A stretch of 64,000 nt of DNA from Cruorifilaria tuberocauda (Eukaryota > Nematoda > Chromadorea > Rhabditida > Onchocercidae), in contig JABVXU010000006.1 in the NCBI GenBank assembly GCA_013365365.1, positions 124,001 to 188,000 on the forward strand, given 5' to 3'. The notes under the pieces are model-generated. The model was not told the origin of the DNA. It ran no database searches and worked only from the letters and a program-made list of their open reading frames with translations. Position 1 is the first letter of the stretch. Each line of letters opens with the position of its first letter. A program made the translations under genes and the position numbers. Below are positions 52,942 through 64,000 of the stretch, piece by piece.

Positions 52942-53568
52942 TCTGTTGCCTACAAAGGAAAATTACACAGTTATTTTAGAAAGAAAATTAGCATTCCAGA
53001 AACAATAAGCAGAAAATCATACAGAAGAATCATCTGAAAATTTGTCCTGACTTTCATACTAATTAGAAGCTGAATAGCTTAGTACCTTAGTACCTGCTCG
53101 ATAAGAGTACAAGTATTTCGAAATACCTGGAACCCTTCTGTGGACTAACCGGTATGTCTATGTGACAAACCCAAAAGACAGCTGCAATAGTCATTTTCCC
53201 AAGTTTAAACTTCGCACAACAGGTACTGTTCAGTGGGTTCATACTCTCAGTAATTGATGAATGGACTTCAATCGGAAGTCAGTGGAGATGGGAGTACCCC
53301 ACTGCTCGTAGTCTGAGGTGTCGGGATCGCGGTAACGGAAGGATAGCATGTTGTTGAGAGGAAATTTCAAATTGATATCAAACAGGAGAGATTTATTCCA
53401 ATGAAGAAATTGCGAATTTAAATGTGGCAATTTCCCTCCATAGAGGAAACGAAATTCCCCTTTTTTTACAATTTTTATAGCAGCGATGATTAGCGGGAAG
53501 ACATGGAACTTTGCGAAAAATTAAGTGATATTTAGAAAAATTTCCGTTACAGTCGCAGTAATATCATT
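52942..53568. promoter_or_regulatory. Bidirectional promoter region of eL13 (-) and TCF25 (+)
   Basis: A 627-base gap between divergent start codons, GC-richer than flanking DNA, especially 53090-53350. It holds a TAGTACCTTAGTACC direct repeat near 53085-53100. An ORF at 53239-53430 (minus) has no supporting splice context. The shared promoter is inferred from the arrangement. Confidence 0.45.
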
Positions 53569-56500
53569 ATGTCGACGAAACATTTGCGACGACATTTACA
53601 AGAAAAAAAGATAACTGGAGACGAAAAATCACCAGTCCAAAAAGAAGAAGAAAGTTCCGGATCAGCAACTGAAGAAGGAATGTCGGGAGCGTTTGTATGT
53701 AATAGGTTAGTTTCGTGTTTCAAATATTTGAGGTGATCTTTACGGTTAATTTAAAAGCTGATACCGGCAAGCGTTAGCATTTCTTGTTAATATTGCAGGC
53801 AAACTTTAACTTATTCAACAATAAGTACTACCTTTCATTGTTGTTTGCTGAACAAAGAAGCGATGAGAAATAAGGACTTTAAATAGCTGTATTTCGCTAT
53901 TCTTATTTTTTTTAGATATGAGTTCCTCGAAGAATCTGGAGAAGGAGGGGACGAAAGTTCAGGACTTGTTGAAGAATTACCAGTAGAGAAGAGATCTGAA
54001 AAGAAGGAAAAGAAAACAATAAAGAGGAAGAGGAAGGAGAAGAAAAAAGTGAATTGTACTACAGACAATGATTTAGATATATTGGATTTCGCTCCGCAAG
54101 AAATTCAACTTCCCAAACTCAGTGATGTGGTCTTTGAGAGAGATTTATTTAAAGTCAATATTTATATATTTTTAACTAATTGACTGCAATATTTTCATAA
54201 AATAGCATTGTCCTGAACCGTTTTTTTATGGAAAACAATGTAACCAACATACTATGATGGTATGCTAGAAATATTTTCTTCAGTATGGGGAGGTTTTTTA
54301 ATGTTTGTATTTGTGAACTGATGAAACTTCATAATTAAAGAGAAATAAGCAAAAAGAATCAGCTAATTAAGAAGTGATCATAAATGTTAAATTTCTAATG
54401 TTATTTACATAGCAGAAGTTCAACGTTGATTCAGTTTGTGAATGCAATGACTATTTTAGGTTGATAGCAGAATGCTAAATGTGGAGAACGAGTTACGTTC
54501 AATGCTGGGTCGAAGAAATACAGAAACAATTCAACGTAGGCGAATGATTTTTGGCAAGATAGTGAAAAAGAAACCAACTTGGCCAGAAGTTAAAAATGTT
54601 GGTAAGGTTTTTAATTTACCATTGTAGTATAACTTTCACTTGTGTGATTCATGTATTTTGACTATACATGGGTTTTTTTACATTATCATATGCGAAAAAT
54701 TTTTTCTATTTATCATTATTGTATTACATAATAAAATTATTTAATTCGGATTGAAAAGATTCAAAAATACTTTTCGATTTTCAATAATGGCTCATTTCCA
54801 TGTATGGAGCACTTTTAAGAAGTTAAATATCATGTAAAATGAAATTGTTTTAATGTTTGAACACAAACTCTTTTTTACTTCTTCAAAGACGAATTATATT
54901 TTTCATCTGCTGTTAAGGGCTGTCAATGGAATTGGATCGTATCGAAGGTAATATATTTTGGTTCAAATTTTCGCACCATACTTATTATCGTGAATTGCAG
55001 CAAACTTTTTGGATAGCATCAGAATCACTCAATCATAATCTCATATCGGTCTGTTCTTAACGATTTTTAAAAATATGTCGAGAAATTCTTTTATCTTTAT
55101 CAAAAACCATTAATATTGATTCTTATACCATTATTGAATAATGAATTTCTTTATGTGAACATAATAAATAAGGTATGGCATGTAATCTTAAATTCCGATG
55201 TGATTTCGATATTCGTAATCGAATTGCTTTCTGATGTACTTATACTAGCTAAATGAATATGATTTTAGGATATTTTGACGCAATGTCCGTACCACTTAGA
55301 TAGCTTGCTTATTATGGCCGAATTGTTGAGGCAGCAAGAAGATTATCAGTTCTCTCGTGATTTAATTGGTAGTTTTCTGAAAACTTTCATTAGCTTTTTT
55401 ATTGCTAGTTACATTCCGTTTCTTTCTATGTAATTTTTCCATTTCTTTTTGAAAATGTCTTCTCTTAAGTGGGGCCATATCCTACGATGAATATGACACA
55501 ATATCATAATTTCAGAATTAATCCCTTTATGAGCTGTTGATAATTCATTCAAATTTCAGACTTATTATTACACTTGGTGCTGTTCTGAAAATTGTCTAAA
55601 TAATCCAAGCAAAAATTTCCACTGCATAGGATGTTTTAACAATATTCGTACTGAATATGTACCTTATAGAACGTGGATTGTTTTGCTGTGAAAATGCATT
55701 TGCTCCACGATTTCAACTGAGCAACTTTGATCATCGCATCGATTATGTTGATTTCGAAAATCGGGCATTTTACTTGTTACTTCATCGACATTTGCGAAAT
55801 CTTGTGGATCGTCATTGTTTCAAAACAGCTCTTTATGTTGCACGACTTATATATCGTCTGGATCCTATATCGGATCCACTTGCCATGATGCTAACTATCG
55901 ATACGATTGCTTTGAAAGCGCGGGAGTATAATTATCTGATTCTTCTGTACAACACATTGCAAGTAATGGATTTCTATGATGTAACTCACAAACATTGCTT
56001 GTTGAAGAATGTTATAGTTCAAGTCTGACTCTACATCTGATAAAGTGCTATGAACACGTCGTAGAGTTTAGATTTTGTTACCTATTGTGGGGATAGAGCA
56101 AAAAATTTATATCTGAAAAATGAAATTCATGTAGTCATTTCGGGTTTGATTAATAAAATCCGTTTTGTCAGCTTTTAAACGTTTAAAAAAACAGAAAGTG
56201 CGCTTTTAATTTTAGGCATCAAAAAATTTGGATAGGCTTCCAAATTTCGCATATTCCGTAGCGCTTGCCCACTTTTTTCTCTTTTATGAAAATGGGAAAG
56301 CTGAAGAGAAAGAAATTGCCGACTCTATGGTATGATTATGCTGTTTTAGGATTCCTGATTTGAATTCACATTTCGGAAGCTGCTGCATTACCAATCAAAA
56401 AAACGACTCAAAATTTTTTAAATATCTTATACCAAAGTTTGTGTTGCAAAACTTAACTATTTACAAATTTTAGATTGCTTCAGCAATTCGACATTTTCCA

Positions 56501-59500
56501 ACGGTGCTATTAAAACTTTTGGATGCAATGAATGTACAGCCTGATCCAAAAGTAGAAAATAATGAATATATGAGTGCATTAGCTTACGAAAGGTTAATTT
56601 TTTATTTTGGTTAGGAAGTTTCCAGCTGGCCTTTGTTTGAACTAAAAATAATTGGGAATACTTAGTCCTTAACTTTGTGTTTTTGAGTGCGTGAATATCG
56701 AAGTCAGAGGTATAGTAACAACAAGTCTTTAGGAATTTAAAGTGCATGTTAAGAACAATTGCTCCTGTATTTTTATATCGACAATTTTTAAGTAAATAGA
56801 CGAAGAGAGTCTGTCTTATGGATACTACAGACATTTGTCAGAAGTGATGTTGATTTTGCGTTGAATCTTTGAAAATTTTGCAGAGAAAGTGAAGGAATAA
56901 AGCTACTCACATTAATATATGTAAAACTGGCCTCATCGATTTGGTTAGAACATCCATCGATTCTTTCGTGGCTCGAAAGGGTCACAAGAGCCACCATGTT
57001 ATCATTCAATAATTTTAACGAAGAGCTTGAAGACTGGGAAAAATTGTAAGTTTCTCGCAATATTTTAGAACTCTTGTTTCATTTTTCACAATTGGAATCT
57101 GTTCAGTAAGGACAAATCCAAGATACAGAAAAAAAAATCTTTTGGTTATACTTTTATTCATAGTAAAAAAATACCTTTGATTTTTCATGACATATGGAAG
57201 GAGAATTTAATGGAGAAATTCCAGTCAGGCAAAATGGATTCCAAATTATTTAGGTTTAAATTCCAGAAAATTTTCTGAAAAGGATAGATCTCAGTCTTCT
57301 CACATTTGAATAAATTATATTACTTTTGACGATAACTGATATAAAAAGTTCTGTTTGTTATGAAAATAATAGTATAAAGCAAAGGAGAGGCACTTACAAA
57401 TTGAGCAGTACAGACTCATTCTTAAGTAACTGATTTCAGTAATAGAATAGCAGGTAAAATGGGATCAGAATTCTGGATGTGAGACTACGAATTATATGTA
57501 ATTTGAACATTAATCATAATAACAGAGGAATGAAACAACCGGAGGGCACGAAGTTTCAAATGTGACTGGAAATGTGAGATTTACATCAGGAGGAAAACAT
57601 GTTATGTTGGAGTACCGCGGAACATCGAACGGCATGCATACTTGTGGGAAGTAACCAGAAATGCGGAATGGGTTCTATCTGATCCCGCACCACCGTATAA
57701 TGGACGAATGATGTATACGAGAGTGGCAAGTGTACAACGGTCTAGTTCCTTTTTATCAGGATTGCTACATTCTGTCTGGCCCAATTATGATCAGGTAAAT
57801 ATTGGCTTGATTAGTTCATATAGAAATAGCAATGATGACATTGCACATAAATAAAGTATCACAGAGACACCAAGAGCAAATCTGAAACGAAAAACAATTT
57901 CAACGGTATTTGTTTCTTATTAATAACAATTTGCTTACAAGTAATTATGATTTTAGCAAGGGAATATTTATTGTCATGTTGAAGGAATATACAGTTAATG
58001 ATTTTAATTTAAGATATTTTGGAAAAATGCAGCAGCGAGAATAATAAAAATCAAACCGTGAAGCTTACTTTATAGTGTAGTATAAAATCTAGTGGAATGT
58101 TGAAATAATACACAACAGAATTTTCCATTAATTCTACTTCAAGAAAATATTCAATATATTCTCTCAGTTTTAGGATTTTCAAATTCTTAGTGAACTGACT
58201 GTCTTGATACACTTGATAAAGGCAAAGGAACTTTTAATCATTACACATTCCTTACAATCATTACACAATTTGGAGTCATAAATGATTTTTTTATAATAAA
58301 AATATTATTAACGATGTAGTGTAGAAACATACTTTGATAACGTAACACCTTGTGGATCGTTGAAAATCATAGTTTCAGCATCCGTATCATCTGGCTCCTT
58401 TTTTTCATCTAAAAAAATGAGCAAGAAATTATCAGGATCTCATTGCTGAAATCTTACTTTTTAAAATTATTTCCGTCATCAAAAAAAAATTTACCTTAGG
58501 TCCTGAAAGTTTCGTGAAAAAAAACATATTACGACTTTGTTACAATATGATAAAAAATTTAGGCAATTGATTTAGAGAATTACTTTATTAGATTATAACT
58601 AATGCTCCAACAAATTTTAATTAATTTTTTATCTCCGTCCGCGGACAGAATGAAAAAGATCTTGATTGTCAAATTTTTTTTTCAACTGTCTTTATTTTTT
58701 ATTTATTGATAATCTAGAGAAAATTGAAAATGGGAATTATTATCAACAAGCATCTCAAACAAAGAACCTACGCTCTTATTTCCAAACTTTCACAAAATAT
58801 CACCATAATAGCGGGGGTAGTGTTTGTGAAGTAGAAAATGGAAAGGATAGTAAATTCTTGTCTATGAAATTCTGTAATCTGTGTATCATGCGTTAGCATT
58901 TCTTCCAATATAAATCCTGCGATCATGCTTTTTTAGGACATTCAAATATAGTTCTCGAAAAATAAAAAGGAAAAAGGTTCAGTCACTTTTCTTTGGTTTT
59001 CCGATTTTAAATTATTTTCGTACAATATATATATTTCAAGATGCAGCCCAGAGACATTTATGAAGATTATTTTTTTCGTAGCATAATGTCAGATTTAAAA
59101 AGCTTCGTATATTTTCTGTGTGCTTGCTCCAAACACTTACGGTTTGAAACTTTTTCATTGGCAAGAAATAGAATCATATTAAGAAGAGAATTAGAAATCT
59201 GAACAAGAAAAATCGGGAATGCTAAGCAGTGCTTCACACATTCTTTTATTAATATCACTGATTTTTTTTTTTGCATACGTAGCAGTGTATCGAAACTAAT
59301 TGGAAGAGTTTATAGTAAGTTAATGATAAAATTTTGAAGATCAAATAAGACTAACAGTTTGTAAGATCGGTATGATATATCAGTATGAAGTGAAAAAGAA
59401 CTCATAATATCTACAACTAATCAGCAAATTAAATAGGTTTTTCACTAGCTTTTATAACAATATTATGATGAGTGGTAACCATTCCAAGGTAATGGTACAG

Positions 59501-60090
59501 TTAGTTTTCTCTATTTAGAACGAAGGGAGTAAACACGAAATCACTAGGTAAGAAATATGCCAAATAATCCCAAAAGAATAGAAAACAATTATCTTACCGA
59601 CAACACGTCGCGAAATGAACATTTGCAGGAACTGAATCTATCTGATTCCAATAATGCGCTGTACCGTATTGCTGATTTTCTCGCTCTCAGTGGTAACTGT
59701 AATAATCAATAAATTAATTATAAATGAAGATGTGATAATCATGTAGGATGTGGGGAAGATATACATACGTGCGTTTTTACAAATGTTACTCATCTCATTA
59801 TTTACCAATAATTTCAGTCTCTCATAGTCTTCATCCTTTTTTAGACTCAACACTTGAATGCAAGCATAGAAGAAGTATTAAACATTTTACGCGGAATGTT
59901 CGTTAGTGAAGGGCCTGGTGCTGATGGCAGAGATTTTGATGGTAGTAACCAGGAAGAACGTAATCGGGAAGCTGCTAACGAAATTGACGATGGAGAAGTA
60001 GAGACAAGAGAGATGGAGCAGGAGCACGGCGTAACTGATGATAATGATGATGTTGATGATGGCCAAGTTGATTCTACTGGAGTGCGGTAA
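53569..60090 (+). CDS. TCF25: TCF25/NULP1 family protein (ribosome quality control factor homologue)
   Basis: Eleven exons: 53569-53705, 53916-54153, 54460-54601, 54918-55048, 55269-55368, 55670-55962, 56216-56329, 56474-56592, 56884-57045, 57590-57794, 59845-60090 (628 residues). It begins MSTKHLRRHLQEKK. A charged Lys/Glu-rich region follows, then the conserved TCF25 domain: VDSRMLNVENELRSMLGRR, CPYHLDSLLIMAELLRQQED, FENRAFYLLLHRHLRNLVDR, ARLIYRLDPISDPLAMM, DRLPNFAYSVALAHFFF, and VPRNIERHAYLWEV. These follow human TCF25 in order, including the TPR-like helices. The last exon is an acidic tail. The yeast relative Rqc1 and human TCF25 act on stalled 60S ribosomes; an older literature describes a transcription repressor. 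The last intron is about 2 kb and holds another gene on the opposite strand. The final exon is joined by phase and position, so an extra exon may exist. AATAAA lies at 60604. Confidence 0.93.
58308..59793 (-). CDS. Unrecognised five-exon gene nested in the last TCF25 intron
   Basis: On the minus strand, five exons keep one open frame: 59793-59769, 59671-59598, 59198-59141, 58916-58788, 58408-58308 (128 residues). Start and stop codons are present and the junction phases are 1, 0, 1, 1. Several junctions have good signals (GTATGT, GTAAGA and GTAAGT donors; GAAAATCAG, CTTGTTCAG and TTTTTTAG acceptors). The donor after exon 4 (GAAA/GTTTGG) is weak. The translation looks like a folded protein: SLLNMILFLANEKVSN, then EFHRQEFTILSIFYFTN, an acidic linker KKEPDDTDAE, and the end DPQGVTLSKYVSTLHR. 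No signal peptide or clear TM is seen. I do not recognise the family and propose no function. The short first exon (MSNICKNA) is the least certain. Confidence 0.55.
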
Positions 60091-62465
60091 AAGTCGGAGT
60101 AAGAAGCTAAAGAAGGATATTATGCAACGAGCTATACTGAGTTAGTACTTTTACGGCCTCTTTGTTATCCTTCTTGTTGCGAAATGATATCTGTTCGTCC
60201 GTTTGCTGATTTCTCATCTGTTCATATATATATTTATTTATTTATTCTGGTAGACATGAAGTAGAGTAGCGAAATCTAAAGACAATACAAAGATAGAAAC
60301 GAAATTCTCTTGAAAATATAAGAGAGAAGAGGAGAAAAAGGAAAAGCGAAATCTGGTCTCCAATTTGCATTTTTATTATTCTGATAGATCACATTTAACA
60401 TTTCTATAGTGCGATGGTCATAGTGATCAGATTCACTTCTTAATTCTTTTATTTAGAGAAAGAGAATTTCATTATGTAAGAACAAAAGTTTGAGTACCCA
60501 ATTATGGGTCTATATTTATATATATACAAAAATCAGGTAAAATAGGTAGAATTTCTGGAAAGATGTTTAACTAAGTAAAAATCCTTTTTCGTATTGTTGA
60601 AACAATAAATATCAAATAAGCGACCAGTAGAGAGGATTAAATTCATCCTAAATTACAAATACTAATATTTTTCATAGATTATTTAGTGGGTAAAATCAAG
60701 TTTTTTGCTTGAACCGATAGTTGGATAAAATGAACAAAAATCAAATTATATAGATTAAAGACAGCTTCTCAATATTAGGGTAAGCATATAGAGATGAAAA
60801 AAATTTAGAATGTTCTCGAGATAGATATCAGTTGGTAAAAGGAACTTGATTTCTTCGAATTATTGAAACTTTATTTTTTGTTTATTGGAGAGGAGAAATG
60901 GAAAGAGAAAGTGATAATGAATTTAATAGAAAAAAGCTCAAGACTCTCTTCGGCTAATTTCCTTTTTTCCTCTTACTATCTCAATATTTCAAAAATCGTT
61001 TTTTATAGCTTTTTTGCTGAAAGCTGCTATAATCCACTAATGGTGCACTCAGCTGAACTTAGTCTTAAATCAAAATCAATAAGATTATGAAAGAAATAAT
61101 GTTACTTTTGGGAATCATTGATTGCCAGAATGCACTGCGAAAATTCGAGCCTTCCTACCTGCACTTTTTCATTAAGTCAACTAGCAGTGATTAGCACTAT
61201 GGAGGAAAGTAATTTTATTCTGAAAACAGGTGTAAAGTAAGCAATATAAGTTTCAGTTTAAATCTATTTCATCCTTTCCCCACATTAAAGGAAAATATCA
61301 TTTATAATTTGAATTCATAAATTTCCCATACTGCAAGCGAAAAAAGCAAAATAATAAGGAATGGTTGTAGAAGGTGCATTTTCCTTGGGCGATGTGGATT
61401 ATCATTTATTTAATAATTGTTGAAAGTGATATGTGTTATTTCCTATTTAGTTACGCTGTCGAATATTCAACATTAAAAAATTGGAAGGGGCGTAAGTCAA
61501 ACTGAATTTATATATTTTATTGACAAATATTTTGATTTATAAAGATTTGAAGTGAATCAAAAGAAGCGAGAAATCCGCCGCAACATGCTAAATGTCTACA
61601 GATCTAGATCATTTATTTTCAAAAAAGTTATTTTGAAAAAAATTCATTTTTTATATTGGGAAAATGCAAATGTTGGAGAGGAAAGCAAGAAAAGCATAGT
61701 AGTAAATTATTTACGAGGAAGGACGCAATATTTGTAATTAATCTTTCAGTAGCAATACTTTACAGAGCTGGATGTAATAGAATTTTGGACACTTTCATAA
61801 ATATGATCGAATTAGATGATTTTTGAAGAAACATATTCCATTTATTAGTAGTGCTATTAATTCTAATTAAAATGTTATATTTTATTATAGAGCTAGGGTT
61901 TCAGCTCAAGTTATATTTTCACATTAGATATTATAATACTCTTTTCGGTTATATAATTTATCATCAAAAATGACATGCACATCTGTAATGGTAAATATTC
62001 TTTACATTAGCTTTCTTCTCAATTTTCTTTTCTCTAAAAAACTTGTACAGTTTATGCTTCTGCTTCTTCCACTGTTCATATTGATTAATTTGCCTCTTAT
62101 GACGTTATTTATTAGTAATTTACTTCCGATTATTTGTATGCGTATTTGTCGTTCAAATTGTTCTATTATATTTTTTCATAGTGAAACTGAAAGTGTGTAA
62201 TAAATATTTTCTAGATGTTTTTGTTAAACGATTGTATCCGCAAGTAATCGGTAGAGTAGATTTGTTTGTGGCACCAACGAAATCATTTACCAAGATGAAA
62301 AGATTAATGGCATGTCGAAAATAGGATATATTCGAGCGTTTTGTTTAGAGAATTATTTCTGCAGTGATAATTCTGAGTTCATATCTGTAGGTGGTATACT
62401 GTTGCAGATCATTAAAGGGCGCATGCCATACTGAAGTAACAAATCATCTGGGTAATTTAGTCAAT
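60091..62465. other. Intergenic between TCF25 and POLR3F
   Basis: This holds the 3' UTR of TCF25 (AATAAA at 60604) and about 1.8 kb of AT-rich DNA. ORFs at 60863-61090, 61552-61737 and 61970-62200 are hydrophobic or Lys-rich low-complexity frames without splice context. Acceptor-like AGs at 62389-62390 and 62406-62407 precede the POLR3F start. Confidence 0.45.
60604..60609 (+). terminator. Possible polyadenylation signal of TCF25
   Basis: Canonical AATAAA about 510 bases past the stop codon; the distance makes it less certain than the others. Confidence 0.35.
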
Positions 62466-64000
62466 ATGATCAAGCAAGAAGCTTGTACACCAGAGGCGGA
62501 TGTTCTTGCTGTTTTGGCAAACAATGAGGATGGTTTAAATAACGAAGATCTGATGAAGCATACTGCGGGAATGGATGTCAAAGCGCGTGGGGAAGCAGTA
62601 AATGCTTTGTTATCATCAGGTAAAATCGAAATGCTACCTGGTCATACACCTGGTGCATTTGTATTGCGTCTCAGAAAAGGTACACAAATTGCTGATGCTA
62701 CACATGAAGAACAGCTGGTAAGCAGTCCTTCAATTTTAATCATTTTTTGTGTTGTTCTTATCTTTAAGTAACTAATGAGGATATATTAAAACGGCATTGA
62801 TTTAACGGTCAGATAGTCAAGCTCATGATAGCTTTAATCCCTTAACGCCTCCATGTGCTTTGTTCGTTTCATATGGCGTGATATCTCCCGTATTTGCGCT
62901 ATCGTAAGTTTTTCATCATTCAGTGCTTTCAGATCGATTTTTCATTTCTTATCTATTTAAACTTAAAATTAATTTATTGCAGATTTATTCACTAATTGAA
63001 GAATCGAGTAAAAAAGGTATTTGGATACGAGACATTCGTGATCGGACTGGTTTATCACAAACGCAAATGCGTAAAGTTTTGAAAGTATTAGAACAGCGCA
63101 AACTTGTTAAATCGATTAAAGTTTGTTATGAATTTTTTGATTTACCATTTTTTCATTTTGTATATTTAAAAAAGATTTATTACTACTAAATTTTTAATTA
63201 GATCCCATTCCGTTTGAGCGGAAGCTTTTTAAGAATACTTTAGTAGAAGCTTTCAAAAGAAAAGAATTCATCTATTCACCGTTTTTGGAATAATATGATA
63301 TATTCGAAAAATTGATCATTTCAATATAATAATCGTGTCAGTATTAAAAATATTGTGATACTAGAATGTGTTTCTCTTGATGGGAATATTGATTTCCAAA
63401 TATCTTCTAGTCGATGTGAAATTGCGTATTTTTCAGGCAGTAGGTACTACAAAAAAATGTTATATGTTGTATGATGTAGTAGCAGATGAATCTTTGACAG
63501 GTGGAACATTTTATTCAGATCAACAGCTGGATTCACAATTCGTCGAAACTCTGGCACATATTTGCGTGGCGATGTTGCAGGTGAACTTTTGTTATAGTTG
63601 TTTACGATGAATAGGTGAACCAACAACTTGATTTAAGTCAACTTCTAAGAATTGGTTAATTAACAGGCCTATCATTCCTTTTTTATTGGTTTTAAATCTA
63701 CTCCGGAAGTTTCGAAAACAGTTTGAGCAGCTCGAATTTTGTTGCAAAGTTTTTCAAGAAACTTTAAAAATTTAAATATTGATGCATCTTATTTTTCATT
63801 GTGGAAACTATGAAGATAGATTTTAATTATACATTAACGATTTTTTATTTGGTATACACTATCTGTAATTATATTTTTAATTTTGAAAGAAAAAAATAAA
63901 TTATAGAGCAAGCGAAAATTTTCTGAAGATAACCACAAAAATGATCCTGAGGCTGCTCGGGAATTTTCATTTGTTCGTTCCACCGAGGTAGCGCAATTTA
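62466..64000 (+). CDS. POLR3F: RNA polymerase III subunit RPC6 (POLR3F), 5' part
   Basis: Four exons are visible: 62466-62717, 62983-63120, 63437-63580, and 63907 running off the window edge (all phase 0). RPC6/RPC34 is the winged-helix subunit of Pol III that helps open promoters and contacts TFIIIB. Exon 1 corresponds to the first winged helix (ARGEAVNALLSSGKIEML). Exon 2 holds the second: IYSLIEESSKKGIWIRDIRD and KVLKVLEQRKLVKSIK, closely like human YQIIEDAGNKGIWSRDIR. Exon 3 has KKCYMLYDVVADESLTGGTF and YSDQQLDSQFVETL, the conserved TGG-x-YSD stretch. Exon 4 begins SKRKFSEDNHKNDPEAAREF. The ATG at 62466 is the first in frame after a stop at 62388 and fits the human N-terminus length roughly. 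The C-terminal third, with the Fe-S cluster cysteines, lies outside the window. Confidence 0.93.

Noticed and set aside
56457..56834. 125-codon minus-strand ORF
   Set aside because: It is antisense to TCF25 exon 8 and an intron; a shadow of the coding strand.
58666..58896. Plus-strand 76-codon ORF inside the TCF25 intron
   Set aside because: It overlaps exon 4 of the nested minus-strand gene and has no consistent splice partner.
61970..62200. Hydrophobic 76-codon ORF upstream of POLR3F
   Set aside because: Thymine-rich low-complexity sequence; no homologue or splice evidence.

Overview
This is an AT-rich nuclear segment of a nematode genome. I think it is a filarial or other clade III worm, but nothing in the sequence fixes the genus. 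Every gene is split by introns with GT donors and the nematode TTTCAG/TTTTAG type of acceptor. Most start codons lie 0-60 bases after an unpaired acceptor, which is the usual sign of spliced-leader trans-splicing. No tRNA, rRNA, CRISPR array or intact transposon was recognised. All exon models below were built by hand, and the reading phase was checked across every junction.

Layout, left to right: the acidic C-terminus of an unknown protein (+, 3-119); a metazoan-type uracil phosphoribosyltransferase homologue (-, 1049-3012); an RNF216/TRIAD3-like RBR ubiquitin ligase (+, 6021-10340); a short secreted protein resembling only the N-terminus of class 3 lipases (+, 12334-12883); a four-TM Clc-like/claudin-superfamily protein (-, 13253-14567); the mitochondrial dicarboxylate carrier SLC25A10 (+, 16959-19465); an MTSS1/MIM-like I-BAR protein (-, 20773-25285); a 53-residue protein with a CFAP97-like motif (+, 32452-33451); the ICA1/RIC-19 arfaptin-homology protein (-, 33843-37580); the FHA protein SNIP1 (+, 39282-42251); the p25-alpha protein TPPP (+, 49190-50752); ribosomal protein eL13 (-, 52027-52941); TCF25/NULP1 (+, 53569-60090), which carries an unrecognised five-exon gene on the opposite strand inside its last intron (58308-59793); and the 5' part of RNA polymerase III subunit RPC6/POLR3F (+, 62466 to the window edge).

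The genes are ordinary housekeeping, trafficking and cytoskeletal genes and do not form a pathway or an operon. Several pairs are divergent and share an upstream region (Clc-like/SLC25A10, ric-19/SNIP1, eL13/TCF25). Others are convergent (1-119/UPRT, lipase-like/Clc-like, SLC25A10/MTSS1, CFAP97-like/ric-19, TPPP/eL13).

Long stretches have no supportable exons, notably 25286-32451 and 42252-49189. They hold simple repeats, a GC-rich island with a perfect hairpin, and two long ORFs of doubtful meaning. I see no clear new multi-gene system. The most unusual items are the nested antisense orphan gene, the lipase-like fragment, the shortened MTSS1-like protein without a WH2 motif, and the odd third intron of the Clc-like gene.
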